64,000 nt of DNA, taken from the NCBI GenBank assembly GCA_914767715.1, contig OU612069.1, forward strand, positions 20,023,387 to 20,087,386, written 5' to 3'. Below, piece by piece: positions 1 to 14,100 of this stretch; position 1 is the stretch's first letter, and each line of letters opens with the position of its first letter. Position numbers and translations under genes: made by a program. This DNA comes from Membranipora membranacea. Its lineage: Eukaryota > Bryozoa > Gymnolaemata > Cheilostomatida > Membraniporidae. A model generated the notes under the pieces. The model ran no database searches. It had not been told where the DNA came from and saw only the letters and a list, made by a program, of their open reading frames with translations.

Positions 1-561
1 ATGGAAGTTAAGCAAAAATTAAGAACCTGACCTGATCTTAATAAAATTACACCATTCTAACGTCAAGCTAAGATTATTTGTCCTGCACAAATCGACCCAA
101 TGAAATCATACTTTACGTCTTTGACATATTGAAGCCATCTTTGCTGATCATCTTTGCTGGTTTCTCCAGGTCTCATGCCAGCCAAAGTATGGTTATTATC
201 ATAAATGATACTAATTTTAAAGCCGAGACTACGGCTATGAGCTGCCTGAGCGGAGAAACATTCTTTTAGATGGTAAACTCAACTTTTTGACTTTTTGTTA
301 GAAAGTTAACTAGTATGTTAAATATCAGTATCAATAGCGAGAAGATCTGAGATTTTGAAATTTGTTTTGTTTTGAATTGGCTTATTCATATGGACAGAAG
401 TAGTACGAGACCAGGGTTACCAGGTAACAGGATATTCATAACACTAGTTCTGAGAGACCCTGAACAGTTTTTGTTTATTACTCATTGTACAAATGCCCAT
501 AGAAAGATGAAAATGTACCATCACTATAGTGGCCGGTCTTGTTGTGATGGGATCATAGAAT

Positions 562-1040
562 TAATAATAAACCTAGACAGGACACTATATGGAGCATTAG
601 CATTGAGGCACTGAGGCATTTAATTGTGGGCAACTTTACGACATTGCAAGGTGTAAAGCAATGATGTCATTCTTGATTTACTGTCAGAAGTCAAGGTTTT
701 TTGTCGCTAACTCAATCAATTTTGACCGGATTTTGTGTTTGAAAACAACAATAACTTTAGCAGCTTATCTTTAACAGATTGATACTCATTTTAGGCAAAC
801 AATTTTTTTTGAAAAAGGAATAGCATCAACTTGATAACAAAATGCTGCTGATTGTAAAGCAATTTTCAAATTCAAAATTGGATTAAAATTTATCGAGTCA
901 CGAACAAAAAACCTGGATTATGGACAGTAAACCAGTGATAGCAACATTGCTTCTACACTTTACAATGAGATTACACCGCCCCACAATTAAGTGCCTCACT
1001 TAAGCTGTATATTGTGTCCTGTCTAGGTTTATTATTAAGT
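562..1040. repeat. Foldback element with long imperfect arms
   Basis: The left arm starting near 562 (AATAATAAACCTAGACAGGA) reads as the reverse complement of the right arm ending near 1040 (TCCTGTCTAGGTTTATTATT). Similarity extends about 100-130 bp inward. The centre is AT-rich and unrelated. It fits a non-autonomous DNA transposon. Confidence 0.7.
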
Positions 1041-1057
1041 CTATGGATGGGATGCAT

Positions 1058-1170
1058 CTAGTCTAAGTGCTCAGACTCCAAGACGCAGGGAGTTACTTGC
1101 GCAAGCTATCAAAGTTTGATAGCTTGCGCAAGTAACTCCCTGCGTCTTGGAGTCTGAGCACTTAGACTAG
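1058..1170. repeat. Perfect 56-bp palindrome with a one-base centre
   Basis: Arms 1058-1113 and 1115-1170 are exact reverse complements. GGATGCATCT occurs at 1050-1059 and again at 1170-1179, like a target-site duplication around a 110-bp insert. Confidence 0.9.
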
Positions 1171-2006
1171 GATGCATCTGAGCTTGAGATGAAATTGATT
1201 TGTAATAGGTTTTTGGTTGACATTGATCTCAGTGTTGTGGTTTTGTGGGTAGGGAGTAGCAAGGGGGTACTGGAGCCGGGACCTCATGGTTAACAGCTAC
1301 AGATGTATACAATTTGTTTATACATATTGTTTGCAGACAATATCATCCTTGACGGAGATTTTCAAAAAGTGCCAAGGAGATTACAGCAAAAGATGTGATC
1401 GGCTGGGCTATAGAAGCTCGAATCTTATAATTATTGTGTCTACATGTGCAAAACATGAATGAGTTTTGTATTTCAGCATTCAATTGAAAGGATATTCAGG
1501 TGTATTAGGATCAAATTTACCACGCATACATGTTCCTTTACAAAGTTTTGTTAAAGATCAAAAGTATTGCGACCAATGGTAGGAATACATTTGGTGTTCA
1601 AGAGCATGGTCAACTTTTTGTGAGTTGATATAAGTCCAGATGATTAAACTTTCAGCCATAGATATGGGCAAGCGAAAATGAAAGAAAATATAAATGAAGA
1701 GAAAGCATTAAAGGGAAGAAAAAAGGAAAAGACTACGCAATGCGTAACCATATATTCAGGATGTAGCTTACAAATGTTTGACACAATTTTTCCAAGAGAC
1801 ACTTTTTTGAAGTAAGCATGATGGCAAACACGTGTGATCATTTGAAAACAAGAAATAAATTAGTCCTACTAAATCTGTATGTGGAAGACACAAATTACAG
1901 CATTATTATTATTCTCATTCCTAGATTATTAAAGTATATCGGCTCAGAAATATAAATCAGTCATTTGCGTCCATTGAGAATGGAATTGGTGCGCTCAAAA
2001 GAGGCG

Positions 2007-2134
2007 TTACTCTATTTGGGTGGCACAGTAATAACCTGTATATCCTATCTCACACTGACAGAATACTCCGCCTCCTCTTTTCTCGATGCATTCCCCATGG
2101 CCTCCGCATGTCTTCTCGGTACACTCCGGTATGT
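2007..2134 (-). CDS. P1 exon 17: terminal EGF and stop
   Basis: One EGF (IPECTEKTCGGHGEC, KRGGGVFCQC) followed by ATQIE and TAA. The stop falls where P2 begins a further EGF ([12 protein letters not shown]). Confidence 0.83.
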
Positions 2135-5100
2135 CTACAAACGTAATGGAGTATATCAGATACAAAGTTAGACATGGCGACAGGGTCTTCTCCGTGTGAA
2201 TGAGTTAAGTTGCTACCCCTTACTGGAGTTGCAACCCGTTACTGGAGTTGCTACCCCTTACTGGATCTGCTACTCCTTACTGGAGTTGCTATCCCTTACT
2301 GCTAATTGCAAACACGCAGATGCTCCGCAAGACCGGACATAATAACCCTACCTGCTGTCCAATTGTATACTATAAATGTGCCAATGGAGTTGGAATTACA
2401 TCATTTAAGAAAGTTTCAAGCTATCCAATTAAGGATATTATGCCTATGGTAATCACACTGACATTGAGACTAAACTATAATTATGATATGTACCTCTGAT
2501 CATTAGTGTCAATTTAATATCAGTATCTATCATGCACACGGCCCTAATTAATAAAATTGAACCCGGGCCGACACTCTCTATTGATCAGAGATGCAATAGT
2601 ATATTCACATGATCAGTGTGCAGAGGGAATGCCTTTTCTTGATGGAATTAGGCACCTTTCAATATAAATATAGTGAACATGAGACCATTGAGTTTTACTT
2701 TCACTATATCTCATTAGGTAGTTTTCAATGAATATGTGCTTTTCAGTGACCAGGCATTTGCTCCCTTTATGACCCAACAGCCAATCAGTTGCAAAGAATC
2801 CGCTAGTCGATCAATTTATTCGATATTTTTATATTTTACCGTCGTTGCACCGTTTCCCAGTCCAGCCTGCTGCACAGACACATTCATAATCTGCCACACG
2901 ATCCAAACAGATACCTTTGTTGGCACAGGGATTGAGCTTGCAGTCGTTGATGTTGATTTCACATGCCTCTCCCTTCCATCCTTTCTGACACCTACAGAAG
3001 ATGCCGCCTCCTACCTTCTCTTTACACTCACCATTCCCATTACAGCTGTCACAATCACAGTCAATCACATCTAAATAGACATCAAAATGATGGCCTTTGA
3101 ACTTACCCCTCAATCAATAATCATTCAAAGGCTACCCTAAAACCAATGCATTTTATGGTCAGGGCAGTTACTTATGATAAAGTTGTATCAGATTTGCACG
3201 GTAAAAGAGTTCATGTATTGCATTGAATTACTTTACCTTACGAATTTGACACAACTTTATCATAAGTAACTGCCCTGACTATAACACGCATTGGTTTTTG
3301 TGTAATATTTAATTATTAAACATTTTGCATAATACAGTGGCACACTAAATTGAACAGTTTCTCAGCAATGTTGCATTTTTTTCTGCGAGACAAGAATTTT
3401 ATCCCCCTCGCCTCCCTATTGATATTGTCAAAGTGTATTAAGCCGGTGTTTTTTTGTACGGATGATAGCTATAATTGCATACAAACTACTTTTGGAACGT
3501 GGTAGAGGTATTAGCGAAGCCTCACATTGGGCAGAGAGTGTATGAGCTCTAAAGAATACTGCTATGATCACCTAGTTGCAATAATCTAAGCTTGCAACAC
3601 TGACTTAGGGAGGAAAGGGAAATATTTTAAGAGCAAACATGTATGGTGAACAATAATCTCTATCTGAATAAAAGTCTTGCCTTTTTCACAGTGTTTGCCA
3701 GTATATGCAGGAGGGCAAGAACAGGCGAATGCATTGACCAGATTTTTACATGTTCCTCCATTTAAGCATCTTGTGGTGATTTTGCATTCATTGATATCGG
3801 CACCACATCTGGCTCCTGTATAGCCTGGTTCACAGAAGCAGACAGTGCCGCCACCCCGCTTCTCTTTGCATTCACCATTATTACACTTAGTCGCTGTGCA
3901 TTCTGGCTTATCTGAAAGAAGTTTAATTAATTCAATTAAAATGTCGTATCTGCAGACCATGTCTACATAGAAGTACATGGATATTTAAATCGGCAATTAT
4001 AAAGTATATATATATATGTATTATCATCTTTGAACTATTTCCCTATCTCCGATACGACAAGTACAGCCAACCTTTTGACCAGCAAACAGCAAAATCATCT
4101 GTAGAGAAAACAAAAAAATGATGCAAATATGGATCATAAGGTTGAAGGATGTTTGACCACTTGCCACCAAAAGGATTAATAGATTTTTACAATAGTATAT
4201 GCAAGTAAATATGTAAGGGAGCGTCTGTTGTGCAATGGGTAAGGCATAGGTCTTTTAATCGAGAGGTGCCGTGTTCGACTCTCAATGTATCATGGTGGTG
4301 TCAGGAAGAGCATATAACCTCAAATGCTTTTGTGCCCTATCAGGATCCAGTCCGTATACCCTTACTGAGACCTGAAAAAAAACAAGCAGCATCAACGCTT
4401 CTCACACGGTATCACACGATATCACAGGGTATCGAGACTATAAATCCATGTGAGTTTATACGTTAGTATATACTTACCTTCTGCACATGTGATCCCTGTC
4501 ATATGAGAAGGACAGTGGCATCTAAACTCTCCCTGTTTGTCTTCACAAGTCGACCCTTCAGCACATGGGTTTGGGTGACAATCATCAATATCTTTTTCAC
4601 AATGCCTTCCTGCTAGACCCGGTGGACATCTGATGCAGATTGTACCACCTCCCACTACTTCCTTGCATGCTTCTTTTACAGCGCATGTTTTTGCAGTACA
4701 CTCTTGTGTGTCTGTCAACATTGAACTTATCTGTTATATCAAAACAACTGACCCTTGATAACATGCTAGCAATAAAGCAATGCATTGCGACACTGATCAC
4801 GTGATACTATTGTATGTTTACCTCTGATCGATTCATTCATTAATTTAGTATAACATCGCAAGGAACTTGGTGTAACGGCCCATGTTCAATTTTATTAATT
4901 AGGGCTGGGTACATGTTATCGGCTGATATTAAATTGACTCTAACGATCAGAGATGTACATGTTAATTAGCTTAGTCCCGATGTCAGTGTGATGCAATGCA
5001 CCTTATTCACCTTATGCACCATATTGTGATCTCATCTCATAAAACATGGACCACGGAAAAAGCAGAGAAAAATTGTTTTGAAGAATTTTTTATTTTTCTC

Positions 5101-8100
5101 TGATGAAACTCTCTCGCACTTTCTGTCTTGAAATATTAAAGGACTATGAATGAGAAGTGATCCTCTCTCAACCAACTAAGAATACTAAGACGAAGATTGA
5201 ATTAAAAATATTGTGTTGACACCTGCTTTACAGGAAAGTTTAGCATTGAGTAGATTAATCTCTGCAAAATTGGAAATGCGTAAAGCGCACCCATATTTTT
5301 TCCCTGTAATCATTTGGATTATAATAAGAAAGAAAAAAGTACCTTCCGAGCAGGTTTTCCCTGTGAATCCTTCTTTGCAGGCACATTTGAAACCTTTAAA
5401 TTGCTTTGTGCATGTCCCACCATTCGTACATGGGTTAGGGTCACAGAAGTCTATCCAGTTGTCACAATTGGTACCTTTCCAGCCAGCATTACACAAGCAA
5501 ACATATCCACCACCTATCAACTCTTTGCACTGTCCTCTTTGTCTGCATGTGTTTGTCTGACAGTTTCTCTTATCTGTGTATAAATGGAATGAAGTGGTAT
5601 CTAATGAAAATAAAACACATTATGGGAATACCTTGAAGGCGCATCAATGGCTCAACTTGAGCTATATAGCAACAGGTGTTTCACCATCACATATCATGAC
5701 TAAAAGCATCTATCCTTGAGAATAAGTGTATGAAATGGTTAAGTTCAATTAAAACCAACAGGAAGTCCATATTTAAAGTTGCTTTTCAAACCTGCTTACC
5801 TACTTGGCAGAGCCTTCCATGCATGTGGGATGGGCACTGACAAGTAACTGTATTCACTCCGTCGAAACAACGTGACCCATTGAAGCAGGGGTTGGGTGTG
5901 CAGTCATTAATATTAGTCTCACACATGGATCCAGTAAACCCGGGACGACAGTAGCACTTTACGCCTCCTCCAAGTACATCCCTGCATTGCCCTCCGTTGG
6001 CACACCATGCTGTCACACCACACTCAGGAATGTCTAAATTTTGAGAAAATATAACAATGCTAATATATCGACCTCGTTCGCATCTGTTGACTTCTGAAAT
6101 ATGAATTTAATAGGTATATTATGCAGCACAGTCCTGTCAAAAATGAGTCAAATTCTGAGCGTCTTAACTGACTAACTTAAACCTTTTGAGGACCTGATTG
6201 GGTCTTCCTAGGGTTTGTCTCCCTTCAGAAATCAAAAGCAAAAGAGCAGAGGACATAGCGAGCACAAAATCAGAGAGCTATTTTCTTTAAATGTCTTATG
6301 ATACTTGATCACTTGAGATATGATGTTAATCCTGAGCTCACTGCAGACTTTGGACCTGCAGTTGAGGGTCATTTTTGAAAAAAAAATTACAGAGAATCTA
6401 TGAGCATCTATTTGTCATTTCTGCTCTGAACTGACTGTGAACGAATCAGGTTTATGGTATCATTCTGGAGTTCTCAGTCTAATTTACTTTTAACTAGTAA
6501 TGGATCAGAACATCAGATTTCCGAGTTGCCTGCAGATCTGGGGAACATTGTAAGGTGTCAGCAACATTGTTCACATCTCAATCAACAAACAGGTGCACTG
6601 ACTGTGACGGCTAATTAACTATGACTATGACATGACAAGGATGACAACTCTAAGAACAATGTAAAGCCAAAGTTCATGAACTCTTAGGCTAAGATCCTAG
6701 TCTATCAAAATGTCAAAATGGTTCAAATTTCATTGCTTTCTGCTGACATACCTTCTTCACAATATTTTCCTTTCCATCCCTCTGGGCATTCACAGGTAAA
6801 AGCATTAACTCCATCAACACAGGTTCCACCATTAACACACGGCCTCTTCGCACAGTCATTAATATTGCCATTGCAGTTTTCGCCAGTAAATCCAGGATCA
6901 CACTTGCAGATGATTCCGGGTCCAACTTTGTCAATACAAGTTCCATGTTCAGTGCAAGCGTCACACTCTGTCGCTACATGAATATCAGTTAACAGATTTA
7001 TACGATTATGCGTAGATTTTACCTCGAGTAGACTTACTCACGCACTGAAAACTCTCCCAACCCTGCAAACCAAAGAATGGTCCGGACTCGTAACTTAGAG
7101 ACAGCAGAGCCAGATGATCGAGTGCAAGGGATGCTGTCTATTTGTTATCAAATTCGCTATTTTGGTAATGAGTGAGTGAGTCAGAATTCTGGGGAGCTGA
7201 TTGGGTCTCTTTGTGAACACATCAATAGAGTTGATTTATGGCAATGATTTCCTCACTTGCCCTGAAACACTGCAAAAGCTAAATTCTAAGGTAATGTGGG
7301 TTTGATGAGAGTAACAAAAGATAATTACCTCTAACGCATTGTGGATATCTAAGGGTGTTGAGACATGGTACTCCATTTACACAAGGGTTATTCCGGCAAT
7401 ACCTAGCAGTGTTAATATTCACATCTGTAAATATGAAGTGGGAAATATGGCTGATTATAGTTTCTTCACTTTCAAAAAGTCTGTGTAAATATATCAAGTA
7501 ATACTAAAACTAATATTTTTATAGCTGATTGATTCTCAATGTGATTTCAATAATGGCCACACTGACTGTTGATCTTTTGAAAATGGTTAAAGTTAGGTAA
7601 AGAGCAGTACAATCAGGGAATAACCAACAAATACTATGTAGATATCATTGTATTCCATATCTGGAATAGCATCATCAGCTTTCTTTTGCGAAACAGGGCT
7701 TACAAAAATTGTCAGTTCCTAGTAGAAATCTAGAAATGCCCCAAATCATCTACGCTGACAGCATTTCATTACTAAAGGCAGTTTGGGAAACAAGAAAATT
7801 TCCCAGGCTCCATTATCCATGCTCGTAGGCACAACCAATCATATCAAAGGCAGATGAGTATAAGGATGGATAAGGATATGGTATTATTTTCATTCCATGC
7901 AAAGAATTCAATTCAGTGGTAGACATTAAGACATGAAATAATATTTAGATTTATGATACAATAATGGATCACTTTTCCCAGAAGGTTCTGGAAAGTATCT
8001 AGAGCATCCTGGACATAGAAAAAGCACAGATAAACACATGAGATCATACCCCATTTCATTTCAATGAATTTCTTGTTGTCGGTGTCAAATGCTATAGCGA

Positions 8101-11100
8101 GATCAGCGTCCAGCCAAATTGGAGAAACAAGTCCGTTGAAAAGGCAATATGGCAAAAACTTATCTCCCCCTTTCTCAGCGTAGCAAACAAACTTGCTTAC
8201 TAAAAAGAGAAAGATTTGCTGTTGGCAATGAATATATCATATGAATCTGTTTGGATAGGCTTTTCGATCAATAATTAAGGCGAAAAAAAGTTCAGTGTTT
8301 GCAGAGATTCTCAAGGCATAGCATACACGAATGAAGTTTTGACTTAGAAAATGAGGAGTAGTGGACTGATCTAGGCATCCTTGCAAGAGTGAATTGCAGC
8401 ATGGCAAAATTTGAATTCCACAGTGAGATCTGTATTGGAAAAGAAACTTGGGAGTTATTCATTCTGATTGTAGAAAGGAGTTAGCACTACAGGGATTCAT
8501 TCGAATAGCAGATTACTTCCCTGAATACCTTACGCAGAATTAACAAAGTGTCATGTTTGCATTAAACTCATTATTCAAGATTATTAAAAGGCTTTTTTTT
8601 TCCTTTGAATGAACCACTTATCATTATTAACTACTAATTATTTTTTATTAGCAGACAATAATATCATCACGCCAAAAACAAGTTTACTTTTACCTCTTGG
8701 ACCTCTACATGGTCGGAAAGGAGGGGAAGAATATGAAAAATTGCTTCATGTGCTTCAGTTATTTTGAAGAACTGTGAAATTTAGCCTGCTGTTTGAGCAA
8801 AGATCACCTGGCAGACCTCTTTTGTACTAAATAACCATAAAAGTGCTTAGATTTGTTAAAGTTGTGACTAATTTCCTTTAGACAATTCTGTGATCAGTCA
8901 GTTATTCTGAAACTGGTTTGAGACATGCCATCTAATGCGTGCAACTAACTCAAACACACCTTTGGTCATCAAGTCAGTAGAATACATATGCCTATATCCA
9001 TACCACTCATCCACAATCAACAGAACTCCAGTAAATGGGTTCGACGCCATACCATAGGTTTTTTTGCCAATAGTCGGACTCTCGTCATCTCGAGCGGGAT
9101 TCTTTGGAGTACTGAAAGAAAATGATAATATGGCAGAGGCTGGTCATGGTTTTTTTGTGAAAAAGCCTAAGTGCATGATGATCTGTCACTACAAAGGGGG
9201 CTCCCCGCGTATTTTACAGAAGATTGAAGACTGAGTGTTTTAAAATTGAAGAAAAGATTAGGTCAGTTTTAATTAAAAATCAATAGAAGATTTTAGACTG
9301 AAATTCAGTCCAACAATTCGGAGCTAGCTACTCAGATTAGGGGTTTTGGACAAACAACTCCAAACAATAACAAGCCAAAACTCATCAGCCAATCAATGCA
9401 AAACCAAATCACACGCACATGGGTAATTCTATGCAGAAATGAGTAGATAACACCACAGTCCAGTTGTTTTGAAGAATTTATTCTGAAGATGAGAGTTTTA
9501 AAATTGAAGATTGCTCTATTTTCTCTGAAGAAATTGAAGACAGCTTTGTGTGCAGGGAGCCCCACAAAGAGTGGAAGGTAGTTGTTTTTAGAGGAAAGAT
9601 GTAAGCTTATGGCCGCCATAAGCTTAAATCTTTCCTCTAACAACAACTACCATCACATTACTACTTTAGTGGAATAATGCACGGCAAATCGCAGCAACTT
9701 GACTAATCTCGAGTCCTTTTCATGTTTTTTTGCTATAAAATTGAATAGAGCACTCTTTTCATTCAGCCAACTGATTGTTTACTCTTATTTGCATTGTGTT
9801 GACCTAGGGTTCAATTCCCTTTTCAATAAGCAAACTTTGCAGTCCCAAAATTAAAGTTGTCAATATCCAACTATTGGCATTTAATCAACCAGACAGTGAC
9901 AGGAGGCAGCCAAGAATTAGGATATAGGGTCAAAAGGTCAAGGTATATCAGGGGTTGCACAGGCTACTGATTCAATTATTCTACCCAAAACAAACAATTG
10001 TAATTGGTTTGCTGATTAACGTCAAAGGTTGCATATAAATAGGGATAGATTTCATGCAGAGGCTACCTTTATAACCAGGTAAATAGCTCATCATTGAATT
10101 GTATAATAAGTTCTTAAATGTTAATTCATATCCGTTTATATCAATTCTAAACCCGAGGTTAACAATGATGACCGCCGATGCTTCAGGATGTGGCTTTTAA
10201 TCAATCTGCCAATGGAGTCGTCTCATTATCAGCACTCTTTTTGTTACCAAAATTAGTGTCTGCTGGCAATACGCAATTTTTGATGCAGTCATACACATAC
10301 CTAATAATGTGCTCAACACGCTCATGCAGGTCTCCCTCAGCTGGAGTTATACCAGTAAAGTCCAACTTATTAACTCCTGGATAGAAAGAGTAAATTAACA
10401 CAATGAAACAAACAAACCAGTAACTTCTGCGTAGTACGATTAGGATATCTTAAAATATACTAAGGTGGGTGCTTGATTGGGCTGTCTAAGTATTGGCTCG
10501 CAAAACTGTAATTAATTATTGCATGTATCATACATAAGGGTAATAATAAATTGAAGACATCATCTACACATCAGGAAGCTAGTGACAACATGATGATAAA
10601 AATGCTCTCGAAAACATTGTGTTGCCTACCGGAAAAATTGGCAAGTGACAATTTTTCCTCAATTACACCGGAAGAGAAATGTGAGATTTTGTACGAGTTG
10701 ACAGAGTAATATTATATTTTACACATTGTAGTTACCTGCTTGAGCATCTGAAATCACTATATGGCAATTGATATCAAGCTGTTCTGGAGGCAAGTTATTC
10801 CTAGCTATGGTTTTTGGTTTTTGGTTTATGCAACAATTTTTTTTTTTTAAATTCACTAAAATGGAGACATAGAATAAGGCAGTGGCATGGTCAGATTAGT
10901 CCGTGACTAGTGTGGTGACCATCCGATTGTCGAGAGAGCGAAGGCTACTGTCCCCAGGGCTAGCCCAGACACGCAGCCTACTCGGCAAGAGCTAGCCACA
11001 CCCCACAGCAAGGACACCAAACTCCCACGCAATGCAAAAGGAGGTAGTCCATGAGTTTTTTTGTTATTTCTATACAACAACAAGATCAGATCCAGCCGCA

Positions 11101-14100
11101 TTCAGTTCTGTATGGTAGGCTGTATATGGCAGAGTTCACTGGCGCTAGGCACCAACAAACATAACAGCTTGCACATACTGGAGACTGACATACCTCCATC
11201 TATCTTTTGATATAAACTGTTGCCACCAGCTCCCACTAACCCATAAGACTCGCCTACCCTGCCCTCCTGCCTTTGTATCTTGTTAGGGTTTACTATCTGC
11301 CTATGTCCCATATATCTTGTGAGTACAGATACCCCCTGTGTGACAGATGAGGTGCAAAATGGACAATATAATAGTAGTGAATCCAATTGTACCATTTTCA
11401 GAATAAAATATTCATCGAAAACTATGCACAACCAGAGAAAGGAAAATCCATTGTTAAAACAGGTAAAACGACAGGTAAATCTCTTGAGAAACACAGAATG
11501 ACTCACCAATCTAGCGCAACATACCTGATTATTAATTGAGAAAACCATCAAATCCAGCTTCTCAAGGTAAAAGAAATCTATTACCTCCGACTCCACATTA
11601 TAGTCAAGCGCAGTACCCGAACCACACGACCCTAAGAATCAAAAGTAAGCCCATTCATAAGAAACAGTCAAAACTTGAACTAATGTTGTAAATAGGCAGA
11701 GGTTCCTAAAATTTTACTTATATGTATGTATGTATATAATTGAAATAGAAAGTGTAGAACGTTGGCAAATTAAATGACCTCTTGATTGTAACTGACAATG
11801 ATGACATGGGATGAATATCTTGTAATCTTTAGCTGTAGTTTCTGTGGACAGCAGGCATTAGTTACTTAGCCATAGTTCAACTCACCAAGCATGGTAAAGA
11901 CATGTTGATTTTCATAGCGTCTCAAACACGAGCGGGAATCAATGAACAGAATTGTTCCATTTTTAAGGACATTTATATTACTTGGTTGAACCAACACTGC
12001 CGATTTTTTGGGGCCATCAGAGTATAGCGATCCGGTACCATGCATCCAGTCCAAAAAAATAGGCTGTTTTTCAAGTAGGGAATACGGATTTCTGCGGTTC
12101 CTTGGGTCTCTGCATGCTCCAACGACAGCTGTTAATGGAATCGTAGGATATCGATAAATTGATAGATTTCATCGTTGACAAGTTTATTCTCCCATCAGAG
12201 GAGAATATTCCATTGAAAAAAATGCGTTGGCTGAATCACCAAGCAGTCAATTGCATACATAATACATACATACTATATACAATTATATGGTATATACAAT
12301 TATATCATATATGATTATATAATATAATATATACAATTATATAATACATCATATATAATTACATAATATATACAATTATTCACAATCATGTATTATATAC
12401 TATTATATAATATATAAAATTTTAAAATATATACAATAATATAATGCATTATATACAATTATATGTGATATACAATTATTTAATCTATTATATATAATTA
12501 CATTATAGATACAATTAAATATGAAATACAATGATATTTTATATACAATTATGTATTATATACAATTATATGCAATTATGTACAATGTACAATTATGTAT
12601 AATTATACCACAATTTTAACATGTTTGTTGCTCGAGAGGCCCGACTGAGTTCCAATCCCGGTATAGACAGATTTCATTTACATATCATCTCTTTTACTAC
12701 TTGGTGGTTTAACTTGCTTTGGTACCTATTTATTGCTACTTACATCCACTACATCATTAAATCTAACCACCTGGATTATTTCACACTGAGCTTTGCAAGC
12801 TTAAGCGGCCCAGCGTGGCTGAGCGGTGGGAGTGTTTGATCTCAGCCCAAGTTAAAATTCCGATGAGGCCACATTAAAAAAAAACAAGGAGGGAGCACAG
12901 GGAGGAGCCCTCATTTTTAATATAACATACATTAATAAATATACAACTTATAACATGTTTGTTATGTTATATTCTATGGCGGTATTCACTGAAAACAAAT
13001 TTGGGGGAGTTCTGCCACATGATAGGACAACGAGACTCCGGCTGTCTAACTCATAGGTGGCATGGAAAGGGCAGCCATTTTATTTTGCACTTATAATGAC
13101 ATCGCCAACTGGCCATCCATCATAAACTCAATCGTCAACCTGAGTGTATATCATCCACACCCTTGAAGTTTTGTGGCATTTATGATCTCGGCATTTCTAG
13201 TATAATATAATATATATAATATAATATGATATGTAATTCACTCACTTTTAGCTGCTTGAGACAGATTCATGCTTGGAATAGTAACAATGCATCCTGTTCC
13301 GCCCTCAACTTCAAGTCCAATGAGCAATGTGTGTCTACCCTTTCCATCAATCTGTTGATAAAATAAAATGGTAAGTATAGTTATATCTGGGCAAAGCATT
13401 CTAGCCATTTCATTGGCCAATCTTAATAGGATACTACCTGAAAAAAGTTGCGGAATGTCTCCAAGAACTTAAGGGAAAAAAGATATGATATACCACAACT
13501 TCTTTGAAAACATCTCGTGTCATGATCTATGTAGTAGGACGACTTCTTTATGTCTAGATACATTATAAGATATTGTCTTTTCTAATTTCATACAGTGATT
13601 TATCTCTTTATAATGCTACTGTCAAAAGTGATCAAGAACGGTTCACATAAACATGACTGTACTTTCTTGTATTCAGAGAAGACAATTACAAGATTTTGAG
13701 TCATCAACCAGAAATGAGTCATAGTGTTTCAATAAAATGGGCAAGGCAAATATCTCTGTAGACAAAATCTATCAACAACATTTGCAGGTAATCTTATTCC
13801 ACTTATTCTAAGTTACTGGGCAGATTACAATTATAGATTTCCAGACTCAACAGCACATAAGCATTCTTTCATAGTTATGCAAATATTCTATCTTCATTTT
13901 GACTTATCTTCATTTTCAAGCTTTCTTTTTTTCCTTTTCCACTTTTTTTGGCAATATTCGGAAAACATTCTGCTACTGGAATGAAATAGACTGCCAATAA
14001 AAGTGGTAAAAAAAGCAACATAATCACCCAAATGCCGTCTGCGGTTACCGTCTCTCCTTCAGTGTCAGGTAACAGATCTGTGTCAATATAACTGAAACTT

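Larger units (their letters stand above)
1..2006. other. Region downstream of P1, no gene seen
   Basis: Both strands lack an exon-like reading frame. The segment holds a foldback element at about 560-1040 and a perfect palindrome at 1058-1170, plus AT-rich unique DNA. It should include the P1 3' UTR. Confidence 0.6.

Noticed and set aside
1965-2171. 68-codon plus-strand frame
   Set aside because: Antisense of P1 exon 17; the minus strand reads as an EGF with proper splice acceptor and stop.
9332-9646. 104-codon minus-strand frame
   Set aside because: It lies in P1 intron 7, overlaps a palindrome and has no exon-like features.
11102-11596. A single 164-codon minus-strand gene
   Set aside because: It is an open run across P1 exon 5 and intron. 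Exon 6 lies in another frame, with splice sites and phases like those of P2 and P3.
12795-12860. tRNA-Ser-like start (GCGTGGCTGAGCGG)
   Set aside because: No closing arms or T-loop in the right place; probably a decayed SINE head.
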